Assembly (NCBI GenBank): GCA_910583525.1
Contig: CAJTXL010000014.1
Span: 13,448 to 77,447 of the forward strand
Length of the DNA stretch: 64,000 nt
Source of the DNA: an uncultured Muribaculaceae bacterium
Lineage (GTDB): Bacteria; Bacteroidota; Bacteroidia; Bacteroidales; Muribaculaceae
Direction of reading: 5' to 3'
The notes below the pieces were generated by a model, which saw nothing but the letters and a program-made list of their open reading frames with translations, searched no databases and had not been told where the DNA came from. Below, piece by piece: positions 17,725 to 26,651 of the stretch (position 1 is the stretch's first letter; each line of letters begins with the position of its first letter). A program made the translations under genes and the position numbers.

Positions 17725-19086
17725 TTATTTTGTTCTTATCCAGCCGTCGTGCCGGAAGTCACATCCGCGCCATCCGTCTTCGATACGGACGTATGTCTCG
17801 CGTATTTTTTTCTGTAGCCATTTGTCCACTATTTCTTGCCGACGGGCGTTTTCATACAAATCCTTGATGGTCTGGTAGTCGTCGGCTAGGTTGGCGGTAT
17901 GTGCGTCGAGGCGTTTTGACAGGCGCACTATCGCTACTATTTCGCGGTCGCGTTTTGGGTCACGCATGATGAACGGTTTCGATATTTCGCCGGGTTGCAT
18001 GCCGGCTACGGCTTTGGCTATCTCCTGCGGCAGCTCCGACATCTCGAAACGTGTGTTGCCTGTGTTGGGGTTCACCATCACACCATTGCTCATGCGGGTG
18101 TCTTTGTCCTGCGATATGTAGCGGACTGCGTCTTCGAAGCTTATTTTTTTGTTGTCGACGATGTCGGCTCGTATACTGTCGAGGCGCGTTATGGCTTCCG
18201 TGAGGTCTTTTTCGGCCACTTTGGGCTTGAGGAGTATGTGGCGAGTGTTGATGCGGTCGCCGCGTTTCTCGATGAGCTGTATGATGTGGAAGCCGTATTC
18301 TGTCTCAACGATTTTCGACACTTTTTTCGGGTCGTTCAGGTTGAATGCCACGGCTGCGAACTCGGGCACAAGCTGTCCTCGGCCCATGAAGCCAAGTTCT
18401 CCACCGCGTACGCTTGACCCGTCTTCCGAATACAATATCGCGAGTGTCGAGAAATCGCTTTCGCCGCGTGTCACGCGGTCGGCATAGTCGCGCAGGCGTG
18501 CCTTCACATCGTCTATTTCCTGACGGGGTATCACCGGGTTCAAAGTAAGAAGCTGAACTTCTACCTGCAGAGGTATGAAAGGTATGCTGTCGGCAGGCAG
18601 TTCGGCGAAATAACGGCGCACGTCAGACGGCGTTACCTTGATGTCTTTTGTGAGGTTGCTGCGCACCTGTTGCACCCTTGCGCGGTTGCGCATGTTGGTG
18701 GCATAATATTCGCGTATGTCGGTGAAGGGCTTGCGGAAGTATTGCTCCACCTTCTCGCGAGAGCCGAGGTTTGTTATCAGAAAGTTCATCTGAGCATCGA
18801 CCTGCATCTGCACCATCGACTCCTGCACCTCAACGGTGTCGAGTTCGGCCTGATGGAGAAACAGCCTCTCGATGGCAATCTGCTCGGGAATGTAGCAGTA
18901 AGGGTCGCCCGGTATCGGGGTGCGGTCGGTCTGCATGTCCTGATATGTCTGCTCGATTTCCGATTTGTAGATTGGCTCGTCGCCAATCATCCAGGCCACT
19001 TCTTCGATGACGTTTCCGGGAGTCGCCGCATAAAGGCATGCCGCCAACGAAACCGCTATGCCTGCGAATATGTGTTTTTTGTTCAT
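17725..19086 (-). CDS. surA: SurA-like periplasmic peptidyl-prolyl isomerase
   Basis: A 453-residue outer-membrane protein chaperone. The signal peptide MNKKHIFAGIAVSLAACLYAA is followed by the helical SurA N-domain (EEVAWMIGDEPIYKSEIEQ). Two parvulin domains come next: about 175-275 (LYSEDGSSVRGGELGFMGRGQLVPEF) and about 285-390 (INTRHILLKP, SFEDAVRYISQD). The second is less canonical. It is first in a leftward run with the OstA-like gene and the acyltransferase. A TACCTTTG -7 element lies 28 bases before the start. Confidence 0.92.
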   Translation of the reverse strand: MNKKHIFAGIAVSLAACLYAATPGNVIEEVAWMIGDEPIYKSEIEQTYQDMQTDRTPIPGDPYCYIPEQIAIERLFLHQAELDTVEVQESMVQMQVDAQMNFLITNLGSREKVEQYFRKPFTDIREYYATNMRNRARVQQVRSNLTKDIKVTPSDVRRYFAELPADSIPFIPLQVEVQLLTLNPVIPRQEIDDVKARLRDYADRVTRGESDFSTLAILYSEDGSSVRGGELGFMGRGQLVPEFAAVAFNLNDPKKVSKIVETEYGFHIIQLIEKRGDRINTRHILLKPKVAEKDLTEAITRLDSIRADIVDNKKISFEDAVRYISQDKDTRMSNGVMVNPNTGNTRFEMSELPQEIAKAVAGMQPGEISKPFIMRDPKRDREIVAIVRLSKRLDAHTANLADDYQTIKDLYENARRQEIVDKWLQKKIRETYVRIEDGWRGCDFRHDGWIRTK

Positions 19087-19113
19087 TTGGTGCGCTTTGA
19101 GCTATATTATTCG

Positions 19114-19121
19114 CAAAGGTA
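19114..19121 (-). promoter_or_regulatory. surA -7 promoter element
   Basis: Plus-strand CAAAGGTA is TACCTTTG on the minus strand, placed to give a leader of about 24 bases before surA. No clean TTTG lies at the right distance. It is divergent from the gyrB promoter about 80 bases away. Confidence 0.6.
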
Positions 19122-19200
19122 AGCCATTTTTTGCAATCGGCCTTAATTGTTAAAGTTTTTTATCACTTCCGGCTACCGGCCAAAGCGGCTCTGATGTTTT

Positions 19201-19232
19201 TTTGCCGATGTCGAAAAAAAACACTACCTTTG
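19201..19232 (+). promoter_or_regulatory. gyrB promoter (TTTG-N20-TACCTTTG)
   Basis: TTTG at 19201-19204 and TACCTTTG at 19225-19232 are separated by exactly 20 bases, a textbook Bacteroidetes promoter. The predicted transcription start is near 19236, leaving a leader of about 42 bases. Confidence 0.8.
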
Positions 19233-19277
19233 TATGCTAAATCAAGAAAGAAGAACTTCTGAACAATAATTTGCAAC

Positions 19278-21209
19278 ATGTCAGAAAAACAAGAGGAATA
19301 CAGCGCCAGTAACATCCAGGTGCTTGAAGGCCTTGAGGCCGTGCGCAAGCGTCCTGCGATGTATATAGGCGACATATCCGAGAAAGGACTTCATCACCTC
19401 GTGTATGAGGTGGTGGACAACTCCATCGACGAAGCCCTGGCAGGCTATGCCAAAGAAATCAATGTCACCATCAATCCCGACAACTCAATAACGGTCGAAG
19501 ACGACGGCCGTGGAATCCCCGTCGACATGCACGAGAAAGAGCACAAAAGCGCGCTCGAAGTGGTGCTTACCGTGCTTCATGCAGGCGGTAAGTTCGACAA
19601 AGGTTCATACAAGGTGTCGGGCGGCCTCCATGGCGTGGGCGTGTCGTGCGTAAATGCGCTGTCGACATATCTGCGTGCCGAAGTGCGCCGAAACGGGAAA
19701 GTATATGCGCAGGAGTACAGCTGCGGCAAGCCGACGACAGGCCTCGAGATAGTAGGTGAAAGCGACACCACCGGTACTACGGTGACCTTCAAGCCAGACG
19801 ACACTATCTTTACCACAACGGTCTACGACTATGCCACGCTTGCCAACCGTCTGCGAGACCTCGCTTTCCTTAACGCCGGCATAACACTTCATCTTACCGA
19901 CAAACGCCAGCTCGACGCCGAAGGAAAGCATCGCAAGGAGACTTTCTATAGCCGTGAGGGCCTGCGTGAGTTTGTGCAGTATATCGACGCCAACAAAGAA
20001 TCGCTCATCAACGATGTCATCGACCTGAATACCGAGCGTGCCGGCATTCCTATCGAGGTGGCATTCACCTACAACACCACTTCGAACGAGAATATCTACT
20101 CGTTCGTCAACAACATCAACACCATAGAAGGCGGTACCCACCTCACCGGTTTCCGCCGTGGCCTGACATCGACCCTCAAAAAGTATGCCGAAGACAACAA
20201 TCTTCTCAAAAACGCAAAAGTCGAGATAGCGAGCGATGACTTTCGCGACGGCCTTACGGCTGTGATTTCGGTAAAAGTCATGGAGCCGCAGTTCGAAGGT
20301 CAGACCAAGACCAAACTCGGCAACAACGAAGTGATGGGCGCCGTGCAGGTAGCCGTGAGCGAAGCCCTCGGCAACTACCTCGAAGAACACCCGGCGCAGG
20401 CCAAGGTGATAGTAGAGAAGGTGATACTCGCTGCCCGTGCGCGTACCGCCGCTCTCCGCGCCCGTCAGGAAGTGATGCGCAAGACGCCGCTCGTAGGCGG
20501 CGGTCTCCCCGGCAAACTCACCGACTGCTCAAGCCGTACGGCCGAAGACTGCGAAATATTCCTTGTCGAAGGAGACTCGGCAGGCGGCACTGCCAAGCAG
20601 GCGCGTGACCGTCGTTTCCAGGCCGTGCTTCCGCTCCGCGGTAAAATACTCAATGTCGAAAAGGCTCTTGAACATCGTGTATTCGACAATCAGGAAATCG
20701 CGAGCCTGTTCCGTGCGCTTCGTGTTACCATCGGTACCGAAGAAGACCCCAAGGCCCCGAACCTATCCAAACTGGCATACCACAAAGTAATTATCATGAC
20801 CGATGCCGATGTCGACGGCGCCCATATAGCGACTCTGCTTATGACTTTCTTTTTCCGCCGCATGCGTCCGCTCATCGAGCAGGGCTACCTCTTCCTTGCG
20901 TCGCCCCCACTGTACAAATGCAAGATGGGCAAGGTCGAAGAATATTGCTGGAACGATATGCAGGTGCAGCAATTTATAGCGAAATACGGCGAACGCACAT
21001 CGATACAGCGATATAAAGGTTTGGGCGAGATGTCCGACGAAGAACTCCGCAACACAACCATGTCGCCCGAGCACAGGATACTCAAACAGGTCAATATCAG
21101 CGATGCCGCCGAGGCCGACCGTATTTTCTCGATGCTTATGGGCGAAGACGTGGCCCCTCGCCGCGATTTCATCGAAGCGAACGCCACCTATGCCAATATC
21201 GACGCGTAA
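19278..21209 (+). CDS. gyrB: DNA gyrase subunit B
   Basis: The ATPase subunit of gyrase, which introduces negative supercoils with GyrA. At 643 residues it has the GHKL ATPase domain (EVVDNSIDEALAGYA about residue 45; GGLHGVGVSCVNALS about residue 115), the transducer, and the TOPRIM domain (FLVEGDSAGG about residue 430 and MTDADVDGAHI about residue 507). It lacks the roughly 165-residue insertion of the E. coli enzyme, as is usual in this phylum. I favour GyrB over ParE by length and N-terminal sequence. It has its own promoter and a terminator directly downstream, so it is monocistronic. Confidence 0.95.
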   Translation: MSEKQEEYSASNIQVLEGLEAVRKRPAMYIGDISEKGLHHLVYEVVDNSIDEALAGYAKEINVTINPDNSITVEDDGRGIPVDMHEKEHKSALEVVLTVLHAGGKFDKGSYKVSGGLHGVGVSCVNALSTYLRAEVRRNGKVYAQEYSCGKPTTGLEIVGESDTTGTTVTFKPDDTIFTTTVYDYATLANRLRDLAFLNAGITLHLTDKRQLDAEGKHRKETFYSREGLREFVQYIDANKESLINDVIDLNTERAGIPIEVAFTYNTTSNENIYSFVNNINTIEGGTHLTGFRRGLTSTLKKYAEDNNLLKNAKVEIASDDFRDGLTAVISVKVMEPQFEGQTKTKLGNNEVMGAVQVAVSEALGNYLEEHPAQAKVIVEKVILAARARTAALRARQEVMRKTPLVGGGLPGKLTDCSSRTAEDCEIFLVEGDSAGGTAKQARDRRFQAVLPLRGKILNVEKALEHRVFDNQEIASLFRALRVTIGTEEDPKAPNLSKLAYHKVIIMTDADVDGAHIATLLMTFFFRRMRPLIEQGYLFLASPPLYKCKMGKVEEYCWNDMQVQQFIAKYGERTSIQRYKGLGEMSDEELRNTTMSPEHRILKQVNISDAAEADRIFSMLMGEDVAPRRDFIEANATYANIDA

Positions 21210-21223
21210 TCCAACTCTATAGG

Positions 21224-21276
21224 CACCCCGGATGTTACTATCAGTATAAGTAACACCGGGGTGTTCCCCTTTTTTC
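21224..21276 (+). terminator. Rho-independent terminator of gyrB
   Basis: CACCCCGGATGTTACT (21224-21239) pairs with AGTAACACCGGGGTG (21249-21263), leaving a one-base bulge and a nine-base loop. The tail TTCCCCTTTTTT follows. It is well placed 14 bases after the gyrB stop. Confidence 0.85.
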
Positions 21277-21301
21277 AAGAACACGTTTTCAACCGATTGC
21301 C

Positions 21302-23539
21302 ATGCCAAAGCCAAGCAAGACACGAAAGGTCGCAGCAATGTTGCAGGCCGAAGTCGACCAATATATAGCCCGTCACGGCTCTTCTACGTTCAATTACAAA
21401 CAGGTGTGCCATGCCATAGGGCACGAAAGCCCTGCGTCGCAGCGCACGGTGGCCCTTTATCTTGCCGAGCTTGCTTTCGACGGCGTCATCATAGAGACCG
21501 CCCCCGGGCTCTATAAGGCTCCTACGCGTACGGTGAAGGCTCAGGGGGTGTTCGTGCGCCGTTCAAACGGGAAAAACAGCGTAATAACCGATAACGACGG
21601 CGAAGAGATATTCATTGCCGAGCGAAACTCGATGCACGCTCTCAACGGCGACCGTGTCGAAATCACAATTGCCGCACGCGTCAAAGGCCGTGAAGCCGAA
21701 GCTGAGGTCACAGACATAATAGAAAAGAAAGAGCAGACTTTCATCGGCACGCTGAAGGTCGACAAATATTTTGCGTATCTTCTCACCGATTCCAAGTTCC
21801 TTGCCACCGACATCTTCATTCCGCGTGCAAAGCTTCATGGCGGAAAGACCGGCGACAAAGCCATAGTGAGGATTACGCACTGGCCCGAAGATGCAAAAAA
21901 TCCGCAGGGCGAGGTTGTCGACATCCTCGGCGTAGCGGGAGAGAACACTACCGAGCAGCATGCCATTCTTGCCGAATTCGGTCTGCCGTACCGCTACCCC
22001 GAAGCGGTGGAAAAAGCCGCCGACGCCATCGGGGCCGGCATTACCGACGAGGTGGTGGCCGCGCGCGAGGATTTGCGCGATGTGACTACTTTCACCATCG
22101 ACCCCCGTGATGCGAAAGACTTCGATGATGCCCTATCGATACGTAAACTGCCTGGCGGCAACTATGAAGTCGGAGTGCATATCGCCGATGTGACCCATTA
22201 TGTCAAACCCGGCTCAATCATCGACCGCGAGGCCGAGAAACGCGCTACAAGCGTTTATCTTGTAGACCGGGTTGTGCCCATGTTGCCCGAGCATCTGTCG
22301 AACGGCATCTGTTCGCTTCGTCCCGATGAAGACAAACTTACGTTTTCGGCAATATTCGAGATGACACCCGAGGCCAAAGTCGTAAAATCCCGTATATGCC
22401 GTACGGTGACACGCAGCAACCGTCGCTTTACCTACGAAGAGGCTCAGGACGTCATTGAGACCGGAAAGGGTGACTTTGCCGACGAAATCCTCACTCTTGA
22501 CAAGCTTGCAAAACAGCTCCGTAAGGCGCGTTACGACAACGGGTCGGTCGATTTCGACCGTGTCGAAGTACGTTTCGACACAGACGAGAACGGACACCCG
22601 ACATCGGTGTTCTTCAAAGAATCGAAAGACGCCAACAAGCTTATCGAGGAGTTCATGCTCCTTGCAAACCGCACGGTAGCCGCCGCCATTGGCGTGGTGC
22701 CCAAACGTAAGAAGCCGAAAGCTTTTGTCTACCGTGTGCATGACTCGCCCGATGCCGAGCGCCTTGAGAACCTTGCAGAACTGGCGCGCGCTTTCGGCTT
22801 CAAAATCAAGACAAAAGGTACACCGGCCGATATAAACCGCTCTATCAACAAGATGCTTGTCGATGTCAAAGGCCGCGGCGAAGAGAATTTCCTTTCGACA
22901 TTGGCGATACGCTCTATGGCAAAAGCCATATACACGACCACCAACATCGGCCACTACGGTCTCGGCTTTGAGTACTATACCCACTTCACGTCGCCCATCC
23001 GCCGCTATCCTGATATGATGGTGCACCGGCTTCTCGAGCGCTATCTTGCCGGAGGCCGCAGCGTAAATCTCGAAAAGCTTGAAGAGGAGTGCAAGCACTC
23101 GTCTGACATGGAACAGCTTGCCGCCAACGCCGAGCGCGCATCGATAAAATACAAGCAGGTCGAATATATGGGCGACCATCTCGGCGAAGTATACAAGGGC
23201 ATTATTTCGGGCGTCACCGAGTGGGGTCTGTATGTGGAGCTCGACGACAACAAATGCGAGGGTCTTGTGCCCATGCGCGACCTTGCCGACGACTACTACG
23301 ACTTCGATGCCAAGAACTATTGCCTTATTGGCCGCAAATATAATAACCGCTACCGCCTCGGCGACCCTGTTCAGGTGCAGGTGGCGCGTGCCGACCTCCA
23401 GAAGAAACAGCTCGACTTTGTGATTGTCGACGAGAAACATCCGGCACGGTCTCTCGATGCTCTTGCAGCGCCCAAGCCCGGTGCGAGGCCGAGAACAGTA
23501 GAGAAACCCGGCAAGAAAAAACGTAAAGGCAGACGGTAA
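21302..23539 (+). CDS. rnr: Ribonuclease R
   Basis: A processive 3'-5' exoribonuclease that degrades structured RNA; 745 residues. Order: winged-helix-like N-terminus, cold-shock OB folds (about 70-220), RNB catalytic domain (TIDPRDAKDFDDALS about residue 265, holding the metal-binding Asp residues; HIADVTHYV), S1 domain (about 628-715) and a short lysine/arginine-rich tail ending KKKRKGRR that would help bind RNA. The stop codon overlaps the folB start by one base (TAATG), so folB is translationally coupled. Confidence 0.95.
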   Translation: MPKPSKTRKVAAMLQAEVDQYIARHGSSTFNYKQVCHAIGHESPASQRTVALYLAELAFDGVIIETAPGLYKAPTRTVKAQGVFVRRSNGKNSVITDNDGEEIFIAERNSMHALNGDRVEITIAARVKGREAEAEVTDIIEKKEQTFIGTLKVDKYFAYLLTDSKFLATDIFIPRAKLHGGKTGDKAIVRITHWPEDAKNPQGEVVDILGVAGENTTEQHAILAEFGLPYRYPEAVEKAADAIGAGITDEVVAAREDLRDVTTFTIDPRDAKDFDDALSIRKLPGGNYEVGVHIADVTHYVKPGSIIDREAEKRATSVYLVDRVVPMLPEHLSNGICSLRPDEDKLTFSAIFEMTPEAKVVKSRICRTVTRSNRRFTYEEAQDVIETGKGDFADEILTLDKLAKQLRKARYDNGSVDFDRVEVRFDTDENGHPTSVFFKESKDANKLIEEFMLLANRTVAAAIGVVPKRKKPKAFVYRVHDSPDAERLENLAELARAFGFKIKTKGTPADINRSINKMLVDVKGRGEENFLSTLAIRSMAKAIYTTTNIGHYGLGFEYYTHFTSPIRRYPDMMVHRLLERYLAGGRSVNLEKLEEECKHSSDMEQLAANAERASIKYKQVEYMGDHLGEVYKGIISGVTEWGLYVELDDNKCEGLVPMRDLADDYYDFDAKNYCLIGRKYNNRYRLGDPVQVQVARADLQKKQLDFVIVDEKHPARSLDALAAPKPGARPRTVEKPGKKKRKGRR

Positions 23540-23907
23540 TGGCGGCAGAACCACATATAGGCTGTGTAGAGGTGCAGGGCCTGAAGGTGTTTGCCCACCA
23601 CGGTGTTGCCGAGCAGGAAGCCCGGGTCGGCAATGTGTTTGAGGTGGATGTGAAAGTGTTTTTCGACGCCCTCGAAGCGATGCGGACCGACCGTATCGAC
23701 CTCACCGTGAGCTATTCCGACATAGTCGACATCGTAAACCTTGAAATGTCGCGAACATCGATGCTCGTCGAGCACGCTGTCTACCGCATATATGAGAACA
23801 TCCGCAAACGCTTTCCTTTTGTCACAGGAGGGCGTATAGCCGTGTACAAACCGCAACCACCGCTGAGTGCTGAACTCAAAAAGGCCGGTTTCTCATTCTC
23901 GTGGTGA
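23539..23907 (+). CDS. folB: Dihydroneopterin aldolase
   Basis: Converts 7,8-dihydroneopterin to 6-hydroxymethyl-dihydropterin and glycolaldehyde in folate synthesis; cytoplasmic. The 122-residue length is standard. The opening VEVQGLKVFAHHGVAEQEARVG, the VSYSDIVDIV block and the SMLVEHAVYRI segment with the catalytic region are all present. It starts on the rnr stop codon. The next pathway enzyme, HPPK, is 12 kb away on the other strand. Confidence 0.93.
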   Translation: MAAEPHIGCVEVQGLKVFAHHGVAEQEARVGNVFEVDVKVFFDALEAMRTDRIDLTVSYSDIVDIVNLEMSRTSMLVEHAVYRIYENIRKRFPFVTGGRIAVYKPQPPLSAELKKAGFSFSW

Positions 23908-24002
23908 AAATAGGCTTGGCGTATAATAAAAGGCTTAGATAGCCGTTAACATAGTATAAAGAAGCATCACTGCTTCATCTGTATAACAACGTAATTGATT
24001 AT

Positions 24003-24812
24003 ATGAATATAAAGACGCTTGCCCTGGCGGCAATCACATCGCTTATGCTTGCATTGGGCTCATGCAGCTCGTCGAAGACGGCTCTTCCGTATTTCACCGA
24101 TATAAAAGATGTCAAAGAGGGCACTCTGCCACTCGACGATTATATGTCGGTGATACAGCCTGACGATGAACTTTATATAAGTGTGTCGTCTGAGGTGCCC
24201 GAAGCCACGGCCATATACAATCTGCCGGCTATGAACCCGGCATTGCGCGACAAACTCACGCAAACAACTTCTCCGAGAATGTTGACATATGTAGTCGATA
24301 AAGAGGGCGACATCACATTTCCGGTTCTTGGCAGGATTCATGTCGCAGGGCTTACCGTCGAACAGCTTACCGACGAACTTGTCAAGAAAATCGGCGCAGA
24401 TGTAAAAAATCCCATAGTGTCGGTCCGCCTTGTCAATTTCAATGTCGTTGTGGCCGGCGAGGTCAAGCAGCCGCAGACAATACGTGTCGACCGTAACCGC
24501 ATCTCTATTCTTGACGCTCTTGCCGCTGCCGGCGACCTTACCGAATATGGCGAGCGGAGCAATGTGCTCGTGATACGCGAGGAGAACGGCGAGCGCAAAT
24601 TCGCGCACCTCGACCTCAATTCCTCAGAGGTTCTCACGTCGCCGTATTACTATCTGCAACAGAACGACTATGTGTACGTGGCGCCGAACAAGGTAAGGCA
24701 GTCGAACTCCAAGTACAACACCAACAATTCGTTCAAACTTCAGGTTACATCTACCATCGTGAGTGCCGCTTCGGTGATAGCATCTCTCGTAATAGCCTTA
24801 ACCGTCAAATAG
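24003..24812 (+). CDS. Wza-like polysaccharide export lipoprotein (SLBB domain)
   Basis: An outer-membrane-linked protein that would carry a polysaccharide through the periplasm. The lipobox LALGSCSS puts the lipidated cysteine near residue 21. The Poly_export domain spans about 45-145 (QPDDELYISVSSEV, VDKEGDITFPVLGRIHVAGLT), with an SLBB domain at about 147-235 (VVAGEVKQPQTIRV). A C-terminal hydrophobic stretch (about 245-268) could cross the membrane as in Wza. At 269 residues it is typical for Bacteroidales homologues. No Wzc kinase or glycan cluster is adjacent, so its partner must lie elsewhere. No clear promoter was found. Confidence 0.9.
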   Translation: MNIKTLALAAITSLMLALGSCSSSKTALPYFTDIKDVKEGTLPLDDYMSVIQPDDELYISVSSEVPEATAIYNLPAMNPALRDKLTQTTSPRMLTYVVDKEGDITFPVLGRIHVAGLTVEQLTDELVKKIGADVKNPIVSVRLVNFNVVVAGEVKQPQTIRVDRNRISILDALAAAGDLTEYGERSNVLVIREENGERKFAHLDLNSSEVLTSPYYYLQQNDYVYVAPNKVRQSNSKYNTNNSFKLQVTSTIVSAASVIASLVIALTVK

Positions 24813-24841
24813 AACCTGACATACGCATACGACAACAAAAA

Positions 24842-24870
24842 CACAGCGCCGCATCATCAGATTGCGGCGC
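24842..24870. terminator. Bidirectional hairpin between the Wza-like and HD genes
   Basis: CAGCGCCGCA (24842-24851) and TGCGGCGCTG (24861-24870) form a perfect 10-bp stem with a nine-base loop. The A-rich flank on the left gives a T-rich tail for the leftward HD gene, so it probably ends both convergent units. Confidence 0.75.
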
Positions 24871-24896
24871 TGCCTGTTTATCGTAGATGTCCGTTG

Positions 24897-25445
24897 TCAT
24901 GAGAACTTGCGGTGAAGTTCGCGGAAGCGCTCAAGTACGGCCGGGCCGAATTTCGCCATTGAGGCTTCGACTTTGTCGAGCGGTTTGCGGCGCATGTCGC
25001 CGCTTTTGCTGTAGAAGCAGTCGGCGTAGCAGACAAGCTGTTCGAGCAGTGTCTCGGGCATATAGGAGCGTCCATGCGGCATCGGCAGTCCGCGTGCAGC
25101 AATTTCTTCGGCGGTAAGCCCTGCGCCAGTGTGGCGTTCGGCTACCTGGGCGTATATCTCGGGTGCTCCGTCGGCACGGAGCATGTCGGCGCCGATGGGG
25201 CCGTGGCACAAATATGGCGCCGAGCCGTAGCAGCCTATGCCCGGTGCATCGGTGCGTATTATGCCTATATCGTGGAGCATGGCGGCCGCTTCGATGTCGT
25301 CGGCATCGAGCGGCAGTTGGAGTTTTCGGGCTATCGACAGAGCCTCGTCGGCTACGGCGCGGCTGTGCGACAGCAAAATCCCGCAGACCTTGCGGCCGGC
25401 GGGATAATGTTTATATATTGTCGAAAGGAAGTCGTAGGCCATCAT
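24897..25445 (-). CDS. HD-domain phosphohydrolase
   Basis: A 182-residue member of the metal-dependent HD superfamily, acting on an unknown phosphate ester or nucleotide. The metal ligands appear in order: SHSRAVADEA, AAAMLHDIGI (the HD doublet), LCHGPIGADMLR and AERHTGAGLT. It is soluble, with no signal peptide. The chosen ATG (25443-25445) overlaps the ilvE TGA by four bases (ATGA), while the longer frame would begin inside ilvE. Coupling with ilvE suggests co-expression only. The YqeK-like or UMP/AP4A-type function is unresolved. Confidence 0.85.
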   Translation of the reverse strand: MMAYDFLSTIYKHYPAGRKVCGILLSHSRAVADEALSIARKLQLPLDADDIEAAAMLHDIGIIRTDAPGIGCYGSAPYLCHGPIGADMLRADGAPEIYAQVAERHTGAGLTAEEIAARGLPMPHGRSYMPETLLEQLVCYADCFYSKSGDMRRKPLDKVEASMAKFGPAVLERFRELHRKFS

Positions 25446-26464
25446 TCTACAATTGTAATCCAATCGTGTGTGTCAGGCTCTTCGCCATGACGGATTGCTT
25501 CGAGTCGCCGCACGAACTCCGTTGTCACGGGGCCGGGTTTGCCGTCTTTCGATATTATGTATTTGACGCCCTTGTCGAGGTCGTGTATTTCGCCTATGGG
25601 AGAGCATACGGCGGCAGTGCCGCACGCGGCAGCTTCGCTGACGTCGTTTAGCTCGTCGACGGTTATGTGGCGGCATTCCACCTCCATGCCCATTTCGCGT
25701 GCAAGCTCCATGAGGCTCATATTGGTAATTGAGGGCAGTATCGAATCGCTTTTCGGCGTTATGTATTTGCCGTCTTTGATGGCATAGAAGTTTGCCGGGC
25801 CGCATTCGTCGAGATATTTCTTTTCTTTGGGGTCGAGATAGAGAACGGCCGAGTATCCCATGTCGTGCGCCTTTTTGCCTGCACCGAGCGAGGCGGCGTA
25901 GTTTCCGCCCACTTTCCATCGTCCGGTGCCTTGCGGTGCCACACGGTCGAATTCGCGCATTATGCAGATGTTGGTGTTCTTGAAGCCTTCTTTGAAATAG
26001 GGGCCTACGGGCGTTACGAGTATGATGAACAGATATTCGTCAGCTTCCTTTACGCCTACGCGTGGTGTTATGCCTATTTCGAGTGGACGAAGATACAGCG
26101 ATGCGCCGCTTCCGTAGGGGGGTATGAAACGTTCGTTGAGTTTTACCACCTTTTTGCACATCTCTTCGAAGATTTCTACGGGAATAGGTTCCATCAGCAG
26201 GCCTTTTGCCGATTCCTGAATGCGTTTGGCATTTTCACGCATGCGGAATATGCGTATTTTGCCGTCGACGCCACGGAATGCTTTGAGACCTTCGAAAATT
26301 TCCTGTCCGTAGTGCAGGCAGGTGGCTGCGATGTGGATGTTGACGGTTTCGGATTGCGATACTTCGATTTGCCCCCACTTGCCGTCGCGGTATTCGCAAC
26401 GTACGTTATAGTCGGTGGGATAATATCCGAAGGGCAATTTGCCCCAGTCAATGTCTGTGTCCAT
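25442..26464 (-). CDS. ilvE: Branched-chain amino acid aminotransferase
   Basis: A pyridoxal-phosphate enzyme that interconverts branched-chain amino acids and their 2-keto acids with glutamate; cytoplasmic, about 340 residues. The PLP lysine is in GRWKVGGNYAASLG (about residue 180). LYLRPLEIG and SEAAACGTAAV are further family motifs. It belongs to the class IV fold of the eukaryotic-like BCAT branch. The open frame extends to 26509, but a promoter lies at 26489-26518, inside that extension, so I start at the ATG at 26464 (MDTDIDWGKLPFG). Confidence 0.95.
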   Translation of the reverse strand: MDTDIDWGKLPFGYYPTDYNVRCEYRDGKWGQIEVSQSETVNIHIAATCLHYGQEIFEGLKAFRGVDGKIRIFRMRENAKRIQESAKGLLMEPIPVEIFEEMCKKVVKLNERFIPPYGSGASLYLRPLEIGITPRVGVKEADEYLFIILVTPVGPYFKEGFKNTNICIMREFDRVAPQGTGRWKVGGNYAASLGAGKKAHDMGYSAVLYLDPKEKKYLDECGPANFYAIKDGKYITPKSDSILPSITNMSLMELAREMGMEVECRHITVDELNDVSEAAACGTAAVCSPIGEIHDLDKGVKYIISKDGKPGPVTTEFVRRLEAIRHGEEPDTHDWITIVE

Positions 26465-26488
26465 TTCAGTTATGTTTGGTTTGCTGTG

Positions 26489-26518
26489 CAAATATACAAA
26501 GAATATCAATAATCCAAA
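26489..26518 (-). promoter_or_regulatory. ilvE promoter (TTTG-N18-TATATTTG)
   Basis: On the minus strand TTTG (plus CAAA 26515-26518), 18 bases, then TATATTTG (plus CAAATATA 26489-26496). The predicted transcript starts near 26485, 21 bases before the ilvE ATG, and decides the start choice. Confidence 0.72.
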
Positions 26519-26612
26519 CCTTGTGGCATAAAAAGTAGTGTTAAAATAAGAGTCGGATATGCCTTTGCTTTTGGCGTTTTGTTAAAAATTTCCCAAAAAG
26601 AAAAACTTTTAT

Positions 26613-26620
26613 TATTTTTG
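26613..26620 (+). promoter_or_regulatory. -7 element of the DUF6377 regulator
   Basis: TATTTTTG matches TAnnTTTG and would give a leader of about 28 bases before the ATG at 26652. No TTTG sits at the expected -33 position, so the promoter may be weak or use an activator. Confidence 0.5.
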
Positions 26621-26651
26621 TGCTTTCAAAGATTATTGCCTTAAACAAGCC

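Noticed and set aside
22214..23554. A 446-codon minus-strand frame antisense to rnr
   Set aside because: RNase R on the plus strand has all its motifs; the antisense product has no family features.
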